A DNA stretch of 64,000 nucleotides from Cylindrospermum stagnale PCC 7417 (GCF_000317535.1 NC_019757.1:6103501-6167500), one strand, 5' to 3'; counted from the first letter of the stretch, positions 1 to 7,981 are shown. Numbers and translations: made by a program. Notes: generated by a model not told the origin, from the sequence alone.

Positions 1-404
1 GTCCGCTGGTCAATCTCTTGCTCATCTTGAGCGAGGGGAGTTACTTCACTGGCATCAACAGTAATTGGTTCCTCTACTTCACTGGCATCAGCGGTAATTG
101 GTTCTTCTACTTCACTGGTGAGGGGAGTCACTTCACTGGCATCAGCAGTAATTGGTTCCTCTACTTCACTGGCAAGGGGAGTAATGGGGTTAGCTTTACT
201 GACAGTTTTGAGTTTCAGGCACTCTCTTAAGTCACCTAGCAACTCTTTAGCCTGGTAGTACTCCATTGGTAGGATACCTCTAGGAGATTTCTTGACGACA
301 TAGTCAAAGATGTCATCCCAGCTATGAACAATTTCTTCTATTCGTTTAAGCCTGGACAGTCCATCTTTAATTGAATCGGCGGTTTCTTCAGGTACTGACA
401 GCAT
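1..404 (-). CDS. Partial unrecognised protein with an acidic repeat region
   Basis: This is an open minus-strand frame starting at the ATG at 404 and running off the left edge (134 codons visible). The N-terminal 75 residues are mixed alpha-helical sequence with no recognisable domain (MLSVPEETADSIKDGL, then VKKSPRGILPMEYYQ). From about residue 78 the protein becomes acidic and repetitive, with units such as SEVEEPITADA and SEVTPL repeated several times. The DNA shows the same direct repeats. Such a linker often separates domains in plasmid or phage replication or structural proteins, but nothing here proves either. It is the last visible gene of the minus-strand run that begins at 2815. Function unknown. 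Confidence 0.6.
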   Translation of the reverse strand, partial: MLSVPEETADSIKDGLSRLKRIEEIVHSWDDIFDYVVKKSPRGILPMEYYQAKELLGDLRECLKLKTVSKANPITPLASEVEEPITADASEVTPLTSEVEEPITADASEVEEPITVDASEVTPLAQDEQEIDQR

Positions 405-420
405 CGTGAACAGTGTCTAT

Positions 421-586
421 GGTATAGTTATATACTATTATATAAATTGATTGAATATCTAGATACGATAGATTTGTATTATTGTTAACCGTCAGGGTTG
501 CATCTGGGGACTGGCAATAAAAATGCGATCGCATTTCTGGGGTGAAGTGCGATCGCTTTTTGTTACTAGCAGCAAGTGCTTCATGT
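421..586. other. Spacer upstream of the left-edge gene
   Basis: AT-rich spacer with TATA-rich sequence (tatactattatata near 429-443) directly upstream of the partial gene, consistent with its promoter. It also holds the hairpin at 518-561. Confidence 0.3.
518..561. terminator. HIP1-containing hairpin, terminator-like
   Basis: Two arms (AAAATGCGATCGCATTTC and GAAGTGCGATCGCTTTTT) are nearly complementary around a short GGGGT-type loop, with A and T runs at the outer ends. It lies just past the 3' end of the minus-strand gene at 587-865, so it could end that transcript. Both arms contain the cyanobacterial HIP1 octamer GCGATCGC. Confidence 0.5.
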
Positions 587-865
587 CTACTCTGAATGTT
601 TTTTGTCTATGCCCAGAGTAATTTTTATTTCAAGAATATCTCGACTCAATATATTAAAATCGCTTTTAACCTCCTGCAACAGGTCATTAATTGCGTTGGA
701 TATTTGCAATTGATTATTTTTAAGGTGATTAAAATCTCTTTCCGCCGCATATTTTTTGCGCTCAAAAGATTTTTCATTACCAATGTACCAGACAAGAACC
801 AAAACCCCTTGGGTTATAACAGTAAACGCCAGTGTCCCAATTGCAATTCTATCTGAGGTATTCAT
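587..865 (-). CDS. Small membrane-anchored coiled-coil protein
   Basis: 92 aa, not recognised. Residues 7-28 form one hydrophobic helix (IAIGTLAFTVITQGVLVLVW), followed by a charged, probably coiled-coil tail (ERKKYAAERDFNHLKN onward) of about 60 residues ending in KKHSE. The layout resembles small phage or plasmid membrane proteins, but also many anchors of unknown role. It lies 24 bp downstream of another single-helix coiled-coil protein (890-1213), so the two probably share a transcript and may act together. Confidence 0.55.
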   Translation of the reverse strand: MNTSDRIAIGTLAFTVITQGVLVLVWYIGNEKSFERKKYAAERDFNHLKNNQLQISNAINDLLQEVKSDFNILSRDILEIKITLGIDKKHSE

Positions 866-889
866 GAGGTTTTACTCTCAACAAGATTG

Positions 890-1213
890 CTACTCCTTTT
901 CATTAAGCCTGACAGTAAAATCAGTTGTCTTTGAAAGAAATGCCTGTATGTCTTTGATGGCGCTATTCTGCCGTCTGTTCTCCTCCTCCAGACTTAATGT
1001 CAAAGTGTCGAACCTTAGCTTTGATAACTCGCGCTCATATTTGTATTCCAGAACATGAGCATCCAGTGAACTAGCTAAATTTTGCATTCCAATTGTATGG
1101 TGTTTGTCAATGTCACTAATTGCCCTTAATATTGAATTAAGGTAATTAGCAACAACCCACCCGCCGCCGCCCAACACAGCTAAAATTGCCACCATCAATT
1201 CTTTGGTAATCAT
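890..1213 (-). CDS. Small membrane-anchored coiled-coil protein
   Basis: 107 aa, not recognised. The N-terminus (residues 5-27) is a hydrophobic helix with a glycine run (AVLGGGGWVVANYL). The rest is helical and rich in E, K, L and R (YKYERELSKLRF, LSLEEENRRQN), so it is likely coiled coil. It is an apparent companion of the 92-aa protein just downstream: two consecutive small anchors with long cytoplasmic coils suggest a membrane complex. No signal peptide cleavage motif is evident. Confidence 0.55.
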   Translation of the reverse strand: MITKELMVAILAVLGGGGWVVANYLNSILRAISDIDKHHTIGMQNLASSLDAHVLEYKYERELSKLRFDTLTLSLEEENRRQNSAIKDIQAFLSKTTDFTVRLNEKE

Positions 1214-1313
1214 CTTAAGAACACACTAACTGAACACTTTAATCTGAGGATGTGGCGCTATCCTCTAACAAATCCTTGATAGCTGCTACACCTGATTTAA
1301 TCCTAGTCAAGCC

Positions 1314-1685
1314 TTAGCTAGGATTATTATCATTTCCTGTAAACTCCCAAATGCTTACAGTGCAGTCCCTAAAATATTTTGGCGTTTGAAACGAAACTTT
1401 GTAGGGAGGGGAAAACAACAGAAATTTAATTATTTTAGGAGTGTAGAGAGGGATAAACAGCCTTTCTCCCTCTGCCATGCCTGCTATCCCTAGCGGCGCA
1501 TCTAAAACCTGGCTTAAATACCCGCCTTTAATCCAGGTGTCACCTGCTGATGCTGAAATTACTTGGATGCCAATAATTGAAGAAGTAAAAATGTGTAAAG
1601 GCTCGATTTCAGGGATTGGATTATTAAATGTTCCACTCAGAGTATTAGAAAATATTAAAATCCAATCAAAGCTATTTTGAAACAT
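1314..1685 (-). CDS. Hypothetical protein, beta-rich
   Basis: 123 aa, not recognised. It has no membrane helix and is rich in I, F, P, S and T with alternating hydrophobic residues (IIGIQVISASAGDTWIKGGY), suggesting a beta-sheet fold like those of small structural or tail-associated proteins. The start ATG at 1685 is the only good candidate. It sits in the same minus-strand run as its neighbours, with a 100-bp gap on its downstream side and a 59-bp gap upstream. The structural role is a guess. Confidence 0.5.
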   Translation of the reverse strand: MFQNSFDWILIFSNTLSGTFNNPIPEIEPLHIFTSSIIGIQVISASAGDTWIKGGYLSQVLDAPLGIAGMAEGERLFIPLYTPKIIKFLLFSPPYKVSFQTPKYFRDCTVSIWEFTGNDNNPS

Positions 1686-1744
1686 TTTTAATCCAAGGAC
1701 TTAAGAAACAGCAAGAGTTACAGTAACACCATTACTATCGTCCG

Positions 1745-2119
1745 TTAGCCCGGTGGTGTTATTGGTGGTGATACAGTTTCAGGCAACAAGACAGCTATAA
1801 TGTCTTTGATGTCCAGCTTGTCCGAAAAAGTTTCATCATCTTTTGGAAATCTAATATGAGCACCTTCCCCCCATTCGTCCTGCGAAAAATATCCATATTT
1901 AGAAACTATTTGTTCTACTAAAAGCCGCCATTCTGGCAGTTTTTGTAAATACCCATAAGCGGTCTCACTAATCCAGTATCTCCTAGCTTCCTTGTCAACC
2001 TTAACTAATACATTAAACTTCTCAGTTAATGATTTTGCATCATTACCAGACTCTTTGGCTACATGATCAATAGCTAAATCCATTATTTCCAAACATTCAT
2101 CAGTAGATAATACTTTCAT
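1745..2119 (-). CDS. Hypothetical protein
   Basis: 124 aa, not recognised. It is mainly alpha-helical in the first 90 residues (ECLEIMDLAIDHVAKESG, EWRLLVEQIVSKYGY). It ends in a short acidic stretch and a proline-rich tail (LLPETVSPPITPPG). There are no membrane segments, cysteine motifs or catalytic signature. It lies 45 bp downstream of the 216-aa gene and on the same strand, so co-transcription is likely. Confidence 0.5.
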   Translation of the reverse strand: MKVLSTDECLEIMDLAIDHVAKESGNDAKSLTEKFNVLVKVDKEARRYWISETAYGYLQKLPEWRLLVEQIVSKYGYFSQDEWGEGAHIRFPKDDETFSDKLDIKDIIAVLLPETVSPPITPPG

Positions 2120-2164
2120 TTCATTGCCCTTTATTTAAAATGTAACTATTGTCAATCTTGCTCA

Positions 2165-2815
2165 CTAGAGAATAACGTAGGCATTACTAACTGGTGACCA
2201 ATTAGCGGGGAATTCTTTCTCAGGGTCATAAAAAGTTATGACATTTGATGCCGTTGCAGAATCGCCTGCCCCAGAAACAACTAGCTTTCTAGCTTTCCCT
2301 GGTTTAGGAAATTCAGCACCGAATACCAAATCTTTCACGTCGTTTTCTGTGGCATATTTAATACCTAGCGCCGCTAAATCAGCGTCGCCTATTCTTCCTA
2401 TTGTCACTTTGGGCATATGCCAAGCATATTTAATACCCCTAATAGTGACGTACACTGTGCGAACAAAGCTTGACCCTCCAGCAGTCAAGTGCACAGATGG
2501 AAGTTTTCTATTCCTGGTAACCGTCCAACCATCTACACGAGCGCCGTTAAAATTTGCCGCTGCAACGTAACTGGATGAAGATTTAGTTTGAAACCGCTTG
2601 CTAGCCTTGGCTGGTTTAGGATAGCTAGGGGTCAATGCCGTTCCAACGGGCAATTGAGTTGTGTCAGTAATTGTCGAGATACCTAAAATAGTTCGGCTGG
2701 CTTTAGGTATATTGGTGTAAAACGCATAAGTTAAAGCGCCCACGCCCTGCTCATCTCCAGGATTGATTGAAACCGTACACAAATCCTTTGGATCGTATTT
2801 TGTAGTGCTTCCCAT
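2165..2815 (-). CDS. Hypothetical protein, possibly structural
   Basis: 216 aa, not recognised. I chose the ATG at 2815 because GAGGAAAGG lies just upstream as a ribosome binding site; a GTG twelve bases earlier would add four residues. The protein has no hydrophobic helix. It is rich in T, S, V, K and P, with a basic middle (YPKPAKASKRFQTKSSSS) and beta-type C-terminal half (TVYVTIRGIKYAWH). That composition is compatible with a virion or surface protein, but this is inference only. It is the first gene of the minus-strand run, opposite a small plus-strand gene across a spacer that holds a perfect palindrome. Confidence 0.55.
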   Translation of the reverse strand: MGSTTKYDPKDLCTVSINPGDEQGVGALTYAFYTNIPKASRTILGISTITDTTQLPVGTALTPSYPKPAKASKRFQTKSSSSYVAAANFNGARVDGWTVTRNRKLPSVHLTAGGSSFVRTVYVTIRGIKYAWHMPKVTIGRIGDADLAALGIKYATENDVKDLVFGAEFPKPGKARKLVVSGAGDSATASNVITFYDPEKEFPANWSPVSNAYVIL

Positions 2816-2923
2816 GCCTTTCCTCACTCATGCTTGAACAAAACAAGCTAAACACATTTACAATCTATATGCAACGCACATTACAGCGATTAGGCAAGGT
2901 TAAAAGCCTGGGGAAAATCATCA

Positions 2924-2939
2924 GGAACCCTAGGGTTCC
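2924..2939. promoter_or_regulatory. Perfect 16-bp palindrome, operator-like
   Basis: GGAACCCTAGGGTTCC is its own reverse complement. It lies between the divergent genes at 2815 (minus) and 2984 (plus), the position expected for a shared operator of an element-encoded repressor. No regulator gene is identified. Confidence 0.4.
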
Positions 2940-2983
2940 ACAGAAGTAAAAGACTCTGTTTCAGCCATTGATTAAAATATCTT

Positions 2984-3199
2984 ATGAAACTTACCTGTTA
3001 CCCTTTAATGCAGCAAAGAAGCAGATTGTGTATGACGCGCATAGTCAGGCGGCGGCATTCAAAATGGGGGCGAGGATACCAGTATGTACCCCGCCAAGAC
3101 TTAGTGCAGAGACTAGCGAGAGAACTAGGATGGACAGAGGAAGCAGTACGTAACCAAATAAAAGAGGAAAGAGATTGGCTGCTAAAACAGTTGTATTGA
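2984..3199 (+). CDS. Small basic protein of the element
   Basis: 71 aa, not recognised. The first 28 residues are basic (RIVRRRHSKWGRGY). The rest is helical, with RQDLVQRLARELGWTEEA followed by a charged helix ending LLKQLY, which looks like a compact DNA-binding or helix-turn-helix-like fold. It is divergent from the 216-aa gene and about 240 bp from the element-nifD junction, the sort of place where small excisionase-like proteins occur; that role is inference. An overlapping frame from 2968 is less likely because its product lacks this helical pattern. Confidence 0.45.
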   Translation: MKLTCYPLMQQRSRLCMTRIVRRRHSKWGRGYQYVPRQDLVQRLARELGWTEEAVRNQIKEERDWLLKQLY

Positions 3200-3444
3200 G
3201 TGCAGACTTAACAGTCACCATAGGGTTAGACTGACCGCCGACTACCCACGGTGTCAAGGAAGTATTCAAATATGATGATCATTGACGGTGTTAAAACTTA
3301 AGCCACAATTAATAAATCAATTTACTGTTTCGACTGGGTTTCAGGCGTTAAAACAAGGCAATTTAAGCCAAAATTAAGCCATAAAACTGCGCTCTCTCCA
3401 GAATGCTTACACAGTAAACGTTTTACGGCGTCAAACTTTATCTA
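3200..3444. other. Element end, no gene seen
   Basis: AT-rich end of the upstream element. It contains the doubled AAGCC motif at 3361-3381 but no convincing coding sequence. Confidence 0.35.
3361..3381 (-). repeat. Putative recombinase arm site, element 1
   Basis: A doubled AAGCC motif (atttaagcc then aaattaagcca). Its reverse complement occurs at 4074-4094 with one mismatch in 21, inside the left end of the next element. Confidence 0.5.
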
Positions 3445-3910
3445 CCCTGGCTTGAGTATAATTTCTTCGGACCCACCAAGATTGCTGAATCTTTACGGGA
3501 AATCGCTTCTAAGTTTGACGAAAAAATCCAAGCAAATGCTGAGAAGGTAATTGCTAAGTACCAACCCACAATGGATGCGATCCTCAAGAAGTATCGCCCC
3601 CGTTTGGATGGTAAGACTGTTGCGATGATGGTTGGTGGTCTACGTCCTCGTCACGTTGTCCCAGCTTTCCAAGATTTGGGCATGAAGATGATTGGTACAG
3701 GTTATGAGTTCGCTCATAATGACGACTACAAACGTACTACTCACTACATCGAAAATGGTACCATCGTTTATGACGACGTTACCGCTTATGAATTCGAGGA
3801 GATTGTTAAGGCATTGAAGCCTGACCTCATCGCTTCTGGTGTGAAAGAGAAGTATGTCTTCCAAAAGATGGGTCTTCCTTTCCGTCAAATGCACTCTTGG
3901 GATTACTCCG
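3445..3910 (+). CDS. nifD: nifD middle exon (nitrogenase MoFe alpha chain, part)
   Basis: About 155 codons of the nitrogenase molybdenum-iron protein alpha subunit, which with NifK carries the FeMo-cofactor and P-cluster and reduces N2. The frame reads [13 protein letters not shown], then [30 protein letters not shown] and [10 protein letters not shown], all typical of the second half of NifD. There is no start codon; the 5' part must lie outside the window. After TACTCCG (3904-3910) the frame runs into the second element and stops at 3988-3990. The sequence resumes at 13225 with [10 protein letters not shown], the normal continuation. The gene is therefore non-functional until both interruptions are removed, as happens in heterocysts of related strains. 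Confidence 0.92.
3904..3910 (+). repeat. Left core site of the nifD element
   Basis: TACTCCG, within GGATTACTCCG (3900-3910). The 11-mer is the core known for the Anabaena PCC 7120 nifD element. The other copy is at 13225-13231. Confidence 0.85.
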
Positions 3911-4245
3911 AACTTGGTGATGGGGGTTGGAAGTCAGGTAAATCAAGGTTTTTTGAGGATGGGAGAGAAGGGAGTCTATTTCTAGCCTAAATGGGATCTG
4001 TAGGGTTCGTGAGTAACAATGTTTGTTTGATACTGGATCTAGTATAACTCTTATTCAGCCTGGTTTTGAGGCGTGGCTTAAATTTGGCTTAAATCAAAAA
4101 TTGTAAAGTGAAAGACTATTTTGATTGATGATTTATTAGACTAAATAGCGATCGCATTGTAGAGGTAATTAAAAAGCTCCTGAATAATCCAAGTATGCGT
4201 TGCCTAGAATTGTACTAATTGATGAGTAGCTGGAGCAACGAGATT
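3911..4245. other. Left end of the nifD element, no gene seen
   Basis: Non-coding by eye. It holds the doubled motif at 4074-4094 and a TAGCCTAAA sequence at 3984-3992 that recurs near the right end (13126-13134). Both are candidate recombinase-binding sequences. Confidence 0.4.
4074..4094 (+). repeat. Putative recombinase arm site, nifD element left end
   Basis: Two TGGCTTAAAT-type half-sites in tandem, about 170 bp inside the left core. The same motif lies inverted at 3361-3381, and a looser version lies at 13111-13133. Confidence 0.5.
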
Positions 4246-5480
4246 CTATCTGATTTGTTGTAGTTGTTTGATCTTTTCTATCAACAGACGAACTTGAACA
4301 GGTTTGTTACGAAACCAGTCTGTTGACCAAATGCGGTAAATTTTCCAACCGAGCCTTTCAAGCACTTCTTGTCTGAGGCGATCGCGATCTCTGGCAGTTG
4401 GTGAACTATGGTATGATGCCCCATCACACTCAATCCCCAGTAAAAACTCACCAGGGCAATTGTTATTGACTACAGCCAAGTCAATCCGGTATCCTGAGCA
4501 TCCAACTTGGGTGCGGATAGTGTATCCCTCTTGGACTAAAGTATAGTAAACATCTTCTTCAAATGGCGATTCAAAGCGAAGCGTATCTGTGGAAGAGTTA
4601 CCTTGCAATACTTCTCCGCCACTCGCTGCATATTTTAAGTAATTATGTAGTGCTTCTATGCATTTGCTTTTGGCGCGTGTAGTGTCGATGTCCCCAGGCT
4701 GTATGGAAGAAACGAGTGTAATTTTACTTTTCGCCCGCGTGACAGCGACGTTGAGCCGTCGTTCTCCACCTTGCCGATTCAGGGGGCCAAAGTTGAGAGA
4801 AAGCTTACCTTGATCATCACGAGCATACCCAACGCTGAGTATGATTGCATCTCGCTCATCACCCTGAACATTTTCTAGTGCTTTCAGAAAAAACTGTGGT
4901 GAGTTATCACTACAAAACGTCTCCAGATCAGGATATTCTTTCCCAGTTTTCCCAGCGCTGCACATGAAGTTGTTTTAGACGTTCTCTAGCAGTTTCTAGT
5001 TGGTTAAAATCGAGTTTAGAAAACTCCTTAATTTGCCGTTCGTGTACTTGAATATTAAAGTTTTTTAACTCAGGCTTTTTGGCAAGAATAGCATCAAGGC
5101 ATATTTGATAAATTCGCTTTTCTAAAGCTGGAAACCATTGCTCTGGTTGAATTTGATTGTCACGTAAAGCATTCAAAAACTTATTATTCCCCAGACTTTC
5201 TAATTTCTGGTAAGTTTCTTTATAGGTCAGCCATTCTTGAAAATAAGGCAGTTCAGATTGAGCCAAGTTTAAGAAGCTGTCTAGTTCGGCAAAAGTAATT
5301 TGATTACGAGATCGGTAAGAATCTGTGATGTCACTTTCATTACAGAATTTCTAAAGTTCGAGGACTATCTTGCCGAAACTTGATGAGAGGATTTCGTATT
5401 CCCAAGTCAGCCAGCCCAGCTTTCCACTTTGCAATTTTTTGAGCAAGGTTTTGTTGAGAGTTTGAAGCTGACTGTCGCAT
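4246..5480 (-). pseudogene. Remnant of a large superfamily 1 helicase-nuclease gene
   Basis: Three pieces of one protein lie in order on the minus strand. (1) 5480 down to about 5343: an N-terminal segment (KWKAGLADLGIRNPLIKF) like the start of DUF4011-type helicases, then a frameshift. (2) About 5340-4928: a helical middle part (ALEKRIYQICLDAIL). (3) 4965-4246: the C-terminal helicase motifs (VQGDERDAIILSVGYA and RRLNVAVTRAK) followed by a Vsr-like nuclease domain (ECDGASYHSSPTARDRDRLR, then LGWKIYRIWSTDW). The Walker A region and the rest of the ATPase core are missing. Intact members exceed 1000 residues; this locus spans only about 1.2 kb. Large helicase-nucleases of this sort are often found in phage-defence islands. 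It is dead as a helicase; the 239-aa C-terminal frame could still be expressed. Confidence 0.75.
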
Positions 5481-5553
5481 ACTCGCTTTTCTCGTAAATA
5501 GACCTACTGTCCAATATTATACTATCCTTGTTGCCTGTAAGCAGTTGCCCCCA

Positions 5554-7092
5554 TCACTGCGGATTCATGCGAATTAAGTCTGTCAAAATATTATCCAAAC
5601 TGCCGTTAACTTGAATCCGATCAATTTTTTCGGCAATTCGTTCTAAAACCTCCAATTCCTTCAAACGCAATGCAACCGGATTATCTTCCATCACCTTGGC
5701 AGTGTTTAACATACTGCGAGTAGCAGCAGTTTCTTCTCTGCGTCTGACTACGTTGGCTTGAGCGGCTTTTTCAGCCTCAACAACCTTACTCAAAATAGCC
5801 TTAATTTCCCCAGGTAAAATGATGTCTTTGACACCTACAGAATCAACTTCAATTCCATATTCAGCAGCTTTTTGGCGAATATATTCAGAGATACTTCTAT
5901 CAATTGCACCTTTATCTTCTAATAAAGCATCTAAAGTCCGTTCACCCACTGCACCACGCAAGGCAAATTGCAATTCTTTGTATAAGAAACCGGAAATATC
6001 TGATAACCCGTTTTTTGCCTTCAATGGGTCTTGAATGCGGAAGCCAGCAGTTAAGTTTAAACGCAGAGGTACTTTATCTTTAGAAAGGATATCTTGACCA
6101 GAGATTTCCATGTTTTGTAGTCGCAGGTCGATGGCTTCGGTTTGAAAAGAACGTCCAAACAACCACCAAGCGTTTACCCCTGGTTGGAGTTGTGCTTGAA
6201 ATTCTTGATTAATGTACAGTAGTCCGACGTGCTGTGCGGGAACTTGGCAGATATGCAAACAGTTGCGACTGAGCAATTTTACATCTGCTGCACCTTCAAC
6301 TAACTCTGCAACCAAGGGAAAGGGTAACTTTGCATTTGTGCTGATGTCTACAACTTCCACTTCCACACCTTGCCAAAATAACTTGCGGCTTGTAGGTGGC
6401 AAAATAGAAATTACCTTACCCCGATATCGCACAATCGCTACTTGATGACTCTGTAATTGTACGACTTCACAGTAAGCATCAACAAAGTTGGGATGTTTTT
6501 CAATTAGTACATCTTCTAGGGGGAAATCTGGATTAGGCACAATCCGGCTGAGAGTCCGCACTGTCACATCTTGAGCTACAGACCAAAAAGCATACTCTCC
6601 TGGTTCCAGAGGTTGCACAAAATTGTTTTGCAGATATAGCAAACCAATCTCATATTCAGAGATTTGGAACTTTTTTATTCCAGTCAATGCAACTGAGCGC
6701 AATTGCTGCACAAAAGAACTAGGCAATTCTAAGCTTTCTTCTAAATTGAAGAGATGAGATTCTACTTCAATAAAACCACGCCAAAATGCCCGTAATTGAT
6801 TTGGGGTAATGATTAACCAATTCCGACCCCAGTGGACTAAAGCAGTTTGATTAAATGCGGTTCTGACAATCAATAAATGTTTTTGCAGTTCATCTGCATG
6901 ATTTCGCAATAATAGTTCTAGGTTTTCAATCTGTGCTTCCGGCTGGTTGAGGTCGTATGTTTTGACTTGCCAATGGCGACCAAAGTAAGTATATGTACCA
7001 GGCTGCAAGATTTTCTTAAAGTCGCTGCGGTGATATAAAATGCCGATTTCGTTAGGTTTGATATAAAATGTTTGCCACATAGTAATTTGCAT
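5554..7092 (-). CDS. Slipin/SPFH-domain protein with repeated N-terminal modules
   Basis: 512 aa. The C-terminal part (about residues 285-460) is an SPFH/stomatin-prohibitin domain: GFRIQDP, LRGAVGERTLDALLEDKGAI, AAEYGIEVDSVGVKDIILPG, then a helical stretch with AEKAAQANVVRRREETAATR typical of slipins. The N-terminal half contains modules related to each other (NEIGILYHRSDFKKILQPG, YEIGLLYLQNNFVQPLEPG, QHVGLLYINQEFQAQLQPG), that is, three copies of a short beta module. There is no N-terminal membrane helix, unlike many slipins. The family scaffolds membrane microdomains. As cargo of a nifD element its role is unknown. The ATG at 7092 (MQITMW) is preferred; a downstream ATG codes for residue 5. 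Confidence 0.8.
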   Translation of the reverse strand: MQITMWQTFYIKPNEIGILYHRSDFKKILQPGTYTYFGRHWQVKTYDLNQPEAQIENLELLLRNHADELQKHLLIVRTAFNQTALVHWGRNWLIITPNQLRAFWRGFIEVESHLFNLEESLELPSSFVQQLRSVALTGIKKFQISEYEIGLLYLQNNFVQPLEPGEYAFWSVAQDVTVRTLSRIVPNPDFPLEDVLIEKHPNFVDAYCEVVQLQSHQVAIVRYRGKVISILPPTSRKLFWQGVEVEVVDISTNAKLPFPLVAELVEGAADVKLLSRNCLHICQVPAQHVGLLYINQEFQAQLQPGVNAWWLFGRSFQTEAIDLRLQNMEISGQDILSKDKVPLRLNLTAGFRIQDPLKAKNGLSDISGFLYKELQFALRGAVGERTLDALLEDKGAIDRSISEYIRQKAAEYGIEVDSVGVKDIILPGEIKAILSKVVEAEKAAQANVVRRREETAATRSMLNTAKVMEDNPVALRLKELEVLERIAEKIDRIQVNGSLDNILTDLIRMNPQ

Positions 7093-7506
7093 ATTTGCAA
7101 TATCAGATTTATTTTAGCTGCTTGTAATACAATACTACAACATTTTTTTAACTCTGCGATCGCAAGTGTTGACAGTTCATGAGTGGACAAAAGCTGCTCC
7201 AAAACTGGATTAAGATGGCTGTAACCTTGTCCTGGCTGCACCGTAGCAAACCAGATCAAGAAAACCGCGCTCAAATATGCCGTTCAGTTGACCATGTGGA
7301 AAACGAAGGGACAAACTCAAGTTAGGGAGAAATGCAGTTGCACTAACTCATTTACTGTAGCTACCGAACATCACCCTTACGAGCAACGACCGACAGCAAA
7401 ACACTTGCACCACAGAGTTTAGAAAAGGAGGGTTTCAGACCTTTGGGGATCTGTACCATATTGGCTACCTTAAAAGGGTAGTGTCCTTTAACCCGGACAG
7501 GGTTGT
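7093..7506. other. Spacer upstream of the SPFH gene
   Basis: No convincing gene. It probably contains the SPFH promoter. Around 7440-7500 the minus strand can form an anticodon-arm-like stem (CTACC, loop CTTTTAA, GGTAG), but no complete tRNA fold was found. Confidence 0.3.
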
Positions 7507-7580
7507 GCGAAAGTACAGGAATCGAACCTGCTACAGATCGATTATGAGTCGATTGCTCTAACCAATTGAGCTAACTTTCT
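7507..7580 (-). tRNA. tRNA-like gene, anticodon CAT (Met or Ile2 type)
   Basis: On the minus strand a cloverleaf can be drawn: acceptor AGAAAGT with ACTTTCG, D-arm GCTC/GAGC, anticodon stem ATCGA/TCGAT with loop CTCATAA (anticodon CAT), and T-arm GCAGG/CCTGT with loop TTCGATT. The first acceptor pair is A-G, a mismatch, so the gene may be degenerate. It follows tRNA-Thr after three bases and shares an identical anticodon stem with it, suggesting duplication. CAT could mean Met or a lysidine-type Ile. Confidence 0.75.
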
Positions 7581-7583
7581 GGG

Positions 7584-7655
7584 GTTTGATACAGGATTTG
7601 AACCTGTGACCCATCGATTACGAGTCGATCGCTCTACCAACTGAGCTAATCAAAC
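7584..7655 (-). tRNA. tRNA-Thr (CGT)
   Basis: A clean cloverleaf on the minus strand: acceptor GTTTGAT/ATCAAAC fully paired, D-arm GCTC/GAGC, anticodon stem ATCGA/TCGAT with loop CTCGTAA (anticodon CGT, threonine), T-arm ACAGG/CCTGT with loop TTCAAAT. CCA is not encoded. It is the first of two tandem tRNA genes carried inside the nifD element. tRNA arrays on mobile DNA are known in heterocystous cyanobacteria. Confidence 0.88.
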
Positions 7656-7981
7656 GATATAGTTTAAAGTACTAGGCGGTATACGCTGATCGCAAAGGAT
7701 GGCGCACCAGTCAGGTGTATAGAACCTAAACTATAGCTTTGCAACTTTGTTACTATCCCGCTCCAAATGTAGCACATTGTAGGAGATGTAGGTGCAGTTT
7801 GTAGTGGAAATGGCCTTAGATGGAGATGGCGATCGCAAAAATCAGCTTTTGTCGGGCATTTGCGATGTTTGAAATTATGGTGCGTTGCGGTTTGCGACAA
7901 CGCACCCTAGAATAACGGTGTTGCAGCTACGCCTGTTGTAGACATTGCACTCAGGGCAATTTTTTGTGGTTTATCATTATT
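7656..7981. other. Spacer between tRNA genes and the 192-aa gene
   Basis: No gene supported. It contains a GTGCGTTGCGG...CGACAACGCACC inverted repeat near 7880-7905 of a kind scattered in Nostoc genomes. Confidence 0.3.

Larger units (their letters stand above)
1..3444. mobile_element. Distal part of a putative upstream nifD interruption element
   Basis: The nifD reading frame begins abruptly at about 3445, in the middle of the protein ([10 protein letters not shown] onward). There is no start codon, and the in-frame stop TAA at 3415-3417 lies just upstream. Everything to the left is unrelated DNA with small minus-strand genes. I infer that this is the 3' end of a second element inserted in nifD, with the nifD 5' exon and the other end outside the window. 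No recombinase gene is visible in this part. The exact junction cannot be fixed without the other copy of the core repeat. Confidence 0.65.

Noticed and set aside
18-230. Repeat-containing plus-strand ORF (FTGISSNW pattern)
   Set aside because: It is the shadow of the repeat region of the minus-strand gene at 1-404, which has a longer frame and a start codon.
7440-7500. Third tRNA gene with anticodon TTT
   Set aside because: Only an anticodon-arm-like stem is visible; D-arm, T-arm and acceptor stems cannot be drawn.
7664-7900. 78-codon minus-strand ORF
   Set aside because: Composition is not protein-like and it overlaps a dispersed inverted repeat.
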